Positions 6,622 through 11,223 of a DNA stretch of 11,223 nt are shown piece by piece. Below the pieces are notes generated by a model. It did not search any database. It was given only the letters and a program-made list of their open reading frames with translations, and was not told the DNA's origin. The position numbers were made by a program, and so were the translations under genes. Each line of letters opens with the position of its first letter. Position 1 is the stretch's first letter. This DNA is from UBA1146 sp963854815 (GTDB taxonomy: Bacteria; Planctomycetota; UBA8108; UBA1146). Where the stretch lies: NCBI GenBank assembly GCA_963854815.1, contig CAWLAN010000088.1:1-11223 (forward strand), written 5' to 3'.

Positions 6622-7439
6622 GTGGACCGAGAGCCCTGGTGACGGGGGGCAGTTCCGGAATCGGACTCAGTTTTGCGAAGCAGCTGGCGCAGCAGGGATA
6701 CGATCTGGTGCTGGTAGCGCGTCGTCGAGAACGTCTCGAACAGATTGCCCAGCAACTCACCCGCGATCATCAAATCGACTGTCGTGTCGAAGTAAGAGAT
6801 CTCGCCGATCCCGATTCGATCGAGGCTCTGGTCGACGCTCTGGATCAGGACGGGGTCGAGGTCGAGGTGTTGATCAATAATGCAGGTTTTGGCCTGGCGG
6901 GCGCTTATCTGTCCCAGCCATGGCAACGACACGATCAGTTCATCCAGGTGACGCTCTTGGCGGTGTTTGAACTGACCCATCGATTGCTGCCAGGGATGAA
7001 GCAACGGGGCAAGGGCAGGATCATCCAGGTCTCATCGATAGCCGGATTCTTGCCGGGAACCGCGGGCCATACTCTCTATGGAGCGGTCAAGGCGGCGCTC
7101 AATCTGTTCACCGAATGCCTTTCGCTCGAATGCAAGGGCAGTGGTGTTCATGTCACGGCAGTTTGTCCCGGTTTTACCCACACCGAGTTCCATGATGTGA
7201 ATGGAACCCGGGAACTGTTGTCAAAGACGCCCGGTTTTCTGTGGCTCGAGCCGGACCGTGTCGCACGGGAGGCACTGGATTGCTGCGAAAGGGGCAAGAT
7301 CTACTGCGTGCCAGGTCTCGTCTACAAGACCCTGCTCGTGCTTTTGTGGTTGACCCCGGCACCATTGCGTCGATGGCTGATTGCCCGGCAGGGCTCATCT
7401 TTTCGCGATGCATCCGAGACGCCGGTCAAGTCCCCCTGA
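6618..7439 (+). CDS. Short-chain dehydrogenase/reductase (SDR), classical type
   Basis: This 273-residue NAD(P)-dependent oxidoreductase has the Rossmann motif TGGSSGIG (9-16), Arg35-Arg37 after the second strand (which suggests NADPH), NNAGFG (87-92), and the catalytic Ser140, Tyr154 and Lys158 (VSSIAG, YGAVK). The usual active-site Asn of the family, expected in VNLLA, is Thr112 (VTLLA). The overall pattern, including LLPGMKQRGKGRII and a hydrophobic C-terminal segment (LLVLLWLTPAPLRRWL, which may touch the membrane), fits SDRs similar to those of lipid or ketone reduction. The substrate cannot be told. The start ATG overlaps the stop of the preceding gene by four bases, so it is translated in the same operon. 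It converges on the aquaporin gene with only 27 bases between. Confidence 0.9.
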   Translation: MSGPRALVTGGSSGIGLSFAKQLAQQGYDLVLVARRRERLEQIAQQLTRDHQIDCRVEVRDLADPDSIEALVDALDQDGVEVEVLINNAGFGLAGAYLSQPWQRHDQFIQVTLLAVFELTHRLLPGMKQRGKGRIIQVSSIAGFLPGTAGHTLYGAVKAALNLFTECLSLECKGSGVHVTAVCPGFTHTEFHDVNGTRELLSKTPGFLWLEPDRVAREALDCCERGKIYCVPGLVYKTLLVLLWLTPAPLRRWLIARQGSSFRDASETPVKSP

Positions 7440-7466
7440 ACTGTCTTCTCGCCTGTGATCTGGCAT

Positions 7467-8159
7467 TCACTTCTTGTCGAGCAGCACCCGGTCGTAGAAG
7501 AGACCCGCCGCGATGGCCCCCAGTACCGGTCCCACCCAGTAACACCAGTGGAACTGGAAATCGCCCTGAATCAGCGCAGGTCCGAGGGAGCGAGCCGGAT
7601 TCATCGAGGCGCCGGTGATCGCTCCGCCAGCGAGGATGTCGAAGGCGACGGTCAGCCCGATGGCGAGAGCTCCGAACTTGACGGCTCGACCTCTTTCGTC
7701 GATGGCAGTGCCGAACACCGAGGTGACGAGCAGGAAGGTGAGGATGAACTCGCCGAGGATGATCGTCGTCGGGTTGGCAAACGCCTCACCCGGAAGAGGA
7801 ATACCGAGGTTTGCCGCCGCCACCACTTCGGTACCGGTGAATAGCACCTTGCAGAGATATGCAGCGAACATCGCTCCGAGGATCTGGAAGAAGATGTACT
7901 TCAGCGCCAGTTGCAGCTGGATCCTCCCCGTCACCAGCATGCTGATGGTCACCGCCGGGTTCAGATGTCCGCCGGAGATCCCTCCTGTTACCGAGACTCC
8001 GATGGACAGTGCCAGCCCGTGAGCCATGGCGATGATGAGCAATCCACCGGAGTCGTCTCCCCAACCGTTCATCGTCACGCACAAGATGGCGGCGATTCCG
8101 GCAAAGCACAGGTAGAAGGTCCCGAGTGCTTCCGCGGCACACTTTTTCAGATCTGTCAT
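7467..8159 (-). CDS. Aquaporin (MIP family) with plant-TIP-like selectivity filter
   Basis: This 230-residue membrane channel has six hydrophobic segments and both pore motifs of the MIP family: HLNPAVT (NPA at 67-69) and SMNPARS (NPA at 187-189). Length fits aquaporins and is short for glycerol facilitators. Aligning by eye to E. coli AqpZ (Phe43, His174, Thr183, Arg189) gives filter residues His47, Ile175, Ala184 and Arg190. AqpZ-type water channels have Phe and His at the first two positions. The set here, and the flanking ILAGG..TGASMNPA, match plant tonoplast intrinsic proteins. Known TIPs pass water plus hydrogen peroxide, urea or ammonia, so a wider substrate range is plausible by inference. 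The ATG at 8159 follows AAAGGGG. It lies 131 bases downstream of tpx on the same strand. Confidence 0.9.
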   Translation of the reverse strand: MTDLKKCAAEALGTFYLCFAGIAAILCVTMNGWGDDSGGLLIIAMAHGLALSIGVSVTGGISGGHLNPAVTISMLVTGRIQLQLALKYIFFQILGAMFAAYLCKVLFTGTEVVAAANLGIPLPGEAFANPTTIILGEFILTFLLVTSVFGTAIDERGRAVKFGALAIGLTVAFDILAGGAITGASMNPARSLGPALIQGDFQFHWCYWVGPVLGAIAAGLFYDRVLLDKK

Positions 8160-8181
8160 CTGTGAGCCCCTTTGTAGTGTT

Positions 8182-8219
8182 GAGGCGATCCGGAGGAGTC
8201 TTCAATCCTCGGTTGCCTC
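8182..8219 (-). repeat. Imperfect hairpin in the tpx-aquaporin gap
   Basis: GAGGC (8182-8186) pairs with GCCTC (8215-8219), and GAGGA (8193-8197) with TCCTC (8206-8210), around an eight-base loop. It sits just upstream of the aquaporin ribosome-binding site. No T-run follows on the minus strand, so it is more likely an RNA-processing or leader structure than a terminator. Confidence 0.3.
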
Positions 8220-8290
8220 GATTTCCCCTGAGAACGTCATCGTGATACTCGATCCTGGTGCCTGATCGCAACCATCTGATGCCGATCTCC

Positions 8291-8809
8291 TCAGCTGGTG
8301 ACAGCGCCCAGCACGGCATCGAAGTCGGGTTGATCCGCCACTTCTGTCACGTACTCGACGTGTTTGAGGACCCCGGCCGTATCGATGACGAAAACCGCCC
8401 GCGCCAGACAACACTCGAGAGGTCCGCTGCTAATCTGGACCCCGTATGCCTCGCCGAAGGCGCCAGAGCGATGACAACTGAGAGTGGTGACATTCTCGAT
8501 GCCTTCCGATCCGCACCAGCGCTTCTGGGCGAAGGGAAGGTCGGCACTGACGACCACCACCTCGACCGAATCGTTAGTGGCGATGTCATCGCTGAAGCGC
8601 TTCGTTTCCTGCTGGCAAACCGGTGTGTCGAGAGAGGGCACCGTCGCGATGATGAGCACCTTGTCAGAGAAGGAGGAGAGAGAGACCTCCTCGAGGTTGG
8701 AGTTCTGCAGCAGAAAATCGGGTGCCATCGTACCCACCTCGAGTCGGGGACCCTTTACATCGCAGGGCGTACCTTTGAGTGTGATGGCATCGGCTCTTGT
8801 CTCGGACAT
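8291..8809 (-). CDS. tpx: Thiol peroxidase (atypical 2-Cys peroxiredoxin)
   Basis: This 172-residue peroxiredoxin reduces hydrogen peroxide and organic peroxides using thioredoxin. The Tpx signature is clear: VPSLDTPVC with peroxidatic Cys65 and Thr62, and SADLPFAQKRWCGSEG with resolving Cys99. The stretch GIENVTTLS and the ending ...TEVADQPDFDAVL align with E. coli Tpx over the whole length. Four further cysteines are present (16, 115, 136, 137), more than usual but not obviously functional. The ATG at 8809 follows a near-perfect GGAGGTGA, suggesting strong translation. Soluble and without a signal peptide. The aquaporin gene follows 131 bases downstream in the same direction and may share its transcript. 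Confidence 0.95.
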   Translation of the reverse strand: MSETRADAITLKGTPCDVKGPRLEVGTMAPDFLLQNSNLEEVSLSSFSDKVLIIATVPSLDTPVCQQETKRFSDDIATNDSVEVVVVSADLPFAQKRWCGSEGIENVTTLSCHRSGAFGEAYGVQISSGPLECCLARAVFVIDTAGVLKHVEYVTEVADQPDFDAVLGAVTS

Positions 8810-8813
8810 GATT

Positions 8814-8821
8814 CACCTCCT
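8814..8821 (-). promoter_or_regulatory. Near-perfect ribosome-binding site of tpx
   Basis: GGAGGTGA, complementary to the 16S rRNA 3' end, lies four bases before the tpx ATG and fixes its start. Confidence 0.7.
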
Positions 8822-9135
8822 CTTACGGGTTCTGGCGGGATTGATGGGGGGCACTCTCCCGGATCATGGATGATGAATCAAGATGGCAACTGCGCCCGTG
8901 TCGCTGTAACGCTTCCACAACGGATCAAAATATCGGTGAGATTGTCTATAATTAATGTTTAGTCAGTTATGACAGGTGTTCGATTGTTCGAATTGCAATG
9001 AAAGTCCTTGTTTGCTAATCCCTTTGTGGTCTAAGTGGTCATTGTAAGTACGGACGGAAATTTGCCAGTGTGTTTGATTCGCTAATCGTTATTCCGTATA
9101 GGAGGGTAGGTAGTTTAGACTATCAAACTTGCTTC

Positions 9136-9162
9136 TTGAAATTTGGTTTGAAATGGTTTCAA
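9136..9162. repeat. TTGAAA direct and inverted repeat, possible operator
   Basis: TTGAAAT occurs at 9136-9142 and again at 9148-9154, a spacing of 12 bases. The second copy starts an inverted repeat, TTGAAA-TGG-TTTCAA (9148-9162). Such an arrangement upstream of a divergent pair could bind a dimeric regulator, but A+T-rich DNA also yields repeats by chance. Confidence 0.3.
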
Positions 9163-9291
9163 TCGTATAGTCGCATGAGATCTCTGTTCCTTCGGTAAAT
9201 GGGTCTAATTTCGAGATAGAGTGTGACGCGCACTGATTGAATAGTATTTATTTGCTTTGGATTAATATTATAAGTGTGTTTATTGAGCGGT

Positions 9292-9339
9292 GGCTCGCCT
9301 CTGGTTTCTCTAGGTTATCCTACAGGCGATTCGGGAGCC
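9292..9339 (+). promoter_or_regulatory. Possible structured leader upstream of the multicopper oxidase gene
   Basis: GGCT (9292-9295) pairs with AGCC (9336-9339), CGCCT (9296-9300) with AGGCG (9324-9328), and inside them TAGG-TTAT-CCTA (9311-9322) forms a small hairpin. The nested structure ends 36 bases before the ribosome-binding site (GGGGGAGAG, 9375-9383). It matches no riboswitch class I know. Confidence 0.3.
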
Positions 9340-9388
9340 TCAACCTCTCCCTGAACGTCCCGCCAATACACATCGGGGGAGAGACTCG

Positions 9389-11223
9389 ATGGCTTTTTCG
9401 AAATATTATAGGGATTTGAAGGTTCCTGGGATTACTTCTCGAATCCTCGCATTACTCTCGGTCTTATGTCTGGTGGCTCCATTCGTCGTGGGGGTACTCC
9501 AGGTCGACAACTCCGGGCTCGTTCCTCTGATCATCGGAGAAGATATTGATGAAGGCCTCCCGCATGCCAACGCGGGTGCCTTCGAAGGTTCCGGATCGGA
9601 TGACCCATCGCTGACCACTGGGAACAATGTGATACCAGAGGACCAACTGATGGAAGATCGAAACTTCGATCTCCCCACTGGCGGTCCTCCAAGTCCCCTT
9701 TTCGGAGCCACTCCCTTCAGTCAAGTGCTGCTTCGCTTCGAGGAATTCGGCACGATGAACAACGAGACATCGCTGCTACCTGCGGTTCCCTATCCGGGTC
9801 TCCAGGATCCTGATGGTGACGGCCTCACGGGAGGTGATCTGGATCAAGATGGACTGCCGATCTCCGGCGGCCTCGAAGCTCATGACTGCCCGGACGGTGA
9901 AGAAGTCGAACTATTCCTGGATCAACCACTCACGCTACCTACCCTTCGCCTCAGTAACGAAATCGATCAGAATCCCTGGAGATGGCGCATCGAAGACTAC
10001 CTTGATCGACCCTGCTCCGATTTGCCCATCGACGGCCGTCCTCCTGGAGAAGGGTGGGCTCACCAGCGCTGGGAGGAATTCCCACCACAACGTGTCTTAC
10101 AGACGATGATCACCGGCGCCAGAACAAATCTTGGTTTCCGTGATGACATGCAAGACCACTTGTACCAGCACGGAGTCCTGGCGGGGGATGCTGGGGATTG
10201 CGAGTTCGGACCCGGTGGCCTTTATAACGAAACCTACGACGAACCCGACGGATTCAGTTCTGGTACCACCAACGGACTCGCCGTCAAATTCCATCCGCTG
10301 ATGCCTACTCAGGATCCGCTGGCACTGTGGACCTTTGATGGCACATTCCCGCCGAAACTGCTGCAGGTTCGTTATGGAGAATCGGTATTGCTGCGCGCCT
10401 GGAATGGCTTGCCCATCGATCCGGCCGCCAATCGTGGGTTCGGGCTGCACACCCTCTCGATCCACGAGCACAACGGACATAACCCGGCAGAGAGCGATGG
10501 ATTCACCAACGCTTTCTTCTTTCCGGGTCAGTTCTACGACTACCGCTGGCCGATGATCCTGGCCGGACATGACACCATCAACATCAACGCCACGGACCCA
10601 CGTGCCGGAATGCCCGACGGTAATGGCGGCATCATCAACATCCCCGGAGACTACCGGGAGACGATGAGCACCCACTGGTTTCATGACCACATGCTCGATT
10701 TCACGGCACAGAATGTCTACAAGGGCGTCGTCGCCATGATGAACTACTACAGTTCCATCGACCGCGGTAACGAGTCCCTCGATGATGGTATCAACCTTCG
10801 CTTGCCCAGCGGTACCAGCCTCGACTGGGGAAACCGCGATTACGACGTGAATCTGGTCATCTCCGACAAGGCCTGGGACGAAGATGGACAGCTCTGGTTC
10901 AATCCCTTCAATACCGATGGTTTCATGGGTGACCAGTTGCTGACCAACTGGGTCTACAAGCCGTACTTCGAGGTCCGAGCCCGTCGTTACCGCTTCCGCA
11001 TCCTCAACGGTTCCGTCTCTCGCTACCTGAAGATCGCACTGGTCGATCAGGACGGCGAGCCGGTCCCGTTCCACATGATCTGCAACGACGGCAACATCAT
11101 GGAGCATTCTGTTGCCTTCGACGGAACTCTCGGTACCGAGGCCGGAGTGCTTCCCACCCAGGGCATCGCCGAACGCTATGACATCGTCGTCGATTTCGGC
11201 AATTTCCAGGATGGAGACACCCT
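9389..11223 (+). CDS. Large exported multicopper oxidase, N-terminal part (3' end outside window)
   Basis: The frame runs 611 codons from ATG 9389 to the window edge without a stop. The start follows GGGGGAGAG (9375-9383). Residues 19-37 are hydrophobic (ILALLSVLCLVAPFVVG), a signal peptide or N-terminal anchor. Two of the four copper motifs of multicopper oxidases are visible: IHEHNGHN (His359, His361) and THWFHDHM (His429, His432, His434). These bind part of the trinuclear copper centre; the C-terminal motifs, including the type 1 copper ligands, should lie beyond the window. Long inserts before the first motif include an Asp-rich stretch, DPDGDG then DLDQDG (140-155), resembling calcium loops. 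After the second motif, GTSLDWGNRDYDVNL and VRARRYRFRILNGS fit the second cupredoxin domain. The size and domain pattern resemble large bacterial oxidases, some of which oxidise Mn(II) or phenolics; the substrate here is not known. Its first codons are richer in A+T than the rest. Confidence 0.88.
   Translation, partial: MAFSKYYRDLKVPGITSRILALLSVLCLVAPFVVGVLQVDNSGLVPLIIGEDIDEGLPHANAGAFEGSGSDDPSLTTGNNVIPEDQLMEDRNFDLPTGGPPSPLFGATPFSQVLLRFEEFGTMNNETSLLPAVPYPGLQDPDGDGLTGGDLDQDGLPISGGLEAHDCPDGEEVELFLDQPLTLPTLRLSNEIDQNPWRWRIEDYLDRPCSDLPIDGRPPGEGWAHQRWEEFPPQRVLQTMITGARTNLGFRDDMQDHLYQHGVLAGDAGDCEFGPGGLYNETYDEPDGFSSGTTNGLAVKFHPLMPTQDPLALWTFDGTFPPKLLQVRYGESVLLRAWNGLPIDPAANRGFGLHTLSIHEHNGHNPAESDGFTNAFFFPGQFYDYRWPMILAGHDTININATDPRAGMPDGNGGIINIPGDYRETMSTHWFHDHMLDFTAQNVYKGVVAMMNYYSSIDRGNESLDDGINLRLPSGTSLDWGNRDYDVNLVISDKAWDEDGQLWFNPFNTDGFMGDQLLTNWVYKPYFEVRARRYRFRILNGSVSRYLKIALVDQDGEPVPFHMICNDGNIMEHSVAFDGTLGTEAGVLPTQGIAERYDIVVDFGNFQDGDT

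Larger units (their letters stand above)
8810..9388. other. Long A+T-rich divergent intergenic region
   Basis: This 579-base gap separates the divergent tpx and multicopper oxidase genes. From about 8930 to 9290 base composition drops sharply: by hand count, bases 9121-9180 and 9241-9300 each have 20 G+C in 60. No protein-like frame is present; a 60-codon frame at 9237-9419 looks random. It holds a TATAAT at 8947-8952 without a good -35, short repeats (GCTAATC at 9014 and 9081; GTGGTC twice at 9027-9040), a perfect TAGT-TTAG-ACTA repeat (9111-9122), a TTGAAA repeat cluster (9136-9162) and a folded leader (9292-9339). Promoters for both flanking genes must lie here, but I cannot place them with confidence. 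Confidence 0.6.

Noticed and set aside
7455..7844. 129-codon open frame on the plus strand
   Set aside because: It is antisense to the aquaporin gene; its acidic, low-complexity product is a by-product of the membrane-protein codons.
8947..8952. TATAAT as a promoter for the oxidase gene
   Set aside because: No acceptable -35 is present and it would leave a leader of over 400 bases; kept only as a note.
8258..8962. 234-codon open frame on the plus strand
   Set aside because: It is antisense to tpx, which aligns over its whole length with known thiol peroxidases.
9237..9419. 60-codon open frame in the A+T-rich gap
   Set aside because: No ribosome-binding site or protein-like pattern, and it runs into the oxidase start.
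10097..11107. 336-codon open frame on the minus strand
   Set aside because: It lies fully opposite the multicopper oxidase, whose copper motifs are unmistakable. The antisense product is Val/Asp-rich with no domain pattern.

Overview
The window (11,223 bp) is moderately G+C-rich, densely coded bacterial chromosome. Identity is inferred, not proven. The best clue is the secreted protein at 2993-4054. It ends in a PKD domain plus a two-loop, dockerin-like calcium-binding tail of a kind common in secreted proteins of Planctomycetota and a few related or co-occurring marine and sediment lineages. No rRNA, tRNA, CRISPR array, insertion sequence or integrase was seen.

Layout. (1) 1-2276, plus strand: the 3' end of phosphonoacetate hydrolase (phnA), then phosphonoacetaldehyde dehydrogenase (phnY), two nucleotides apart. 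Together they convert phosphonoacetaldehyde to phosphonoacetate and then to acetate and phosphate. This is the oxidative branch of 2-aminoethylphosphonate breakdown; the transaminase phnW probably lies upstream. (2) 2386-4677, plus strand: a SixA-like histidine phosphatase, a secreted PKD/dockerin-like protein, and an overlapping lipoprotein gene. The lipoprotein carries four copies of an exactly spaced four-cysteine module and is the most unusual protein in the window. A non-coding stretch follows, with a consensus -10 box, two hairpins and an intrinsic terminator; it could encode a small RNA. (3) 4979-5581, minus strand: a tyrosine/dual-specificity phosphatase-like protein whose active-site arginine is lysine. 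(4) 5704-7439, plus strand: an exported protein of unknown function, translationally coupled (ATGA overlap) to a short-chain dehydrogenase. (5) 8809-7467, minus strand: thiol peroxidase tpx followed by an aquaporin whose predicted selectivity filter (His-Ile-Ala-Arg) resembles plant tonoplast aquaporins. Together they suggest a peroxide-handling pair. (6) 8810-9388: a long A+T-rich gap with repeats and a structured leader. (7) 9389 to the window end, plus strand: the N-terminal 611 codons of a large exported multicopper oxidase that runs off the edge and has no stop in the window.

Functionally the region looks like environmental-interface chromosome: organophosphonate use, secreted or surface proteins, peroxide defence and metal or phenol oxidation. 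No single cassette links all these genes. The strongest candidates for something undescribed are the four-module lipoprotein, the unknown exported protein coupled to the dehydrogenase, and the lysine-variant phosphatase.
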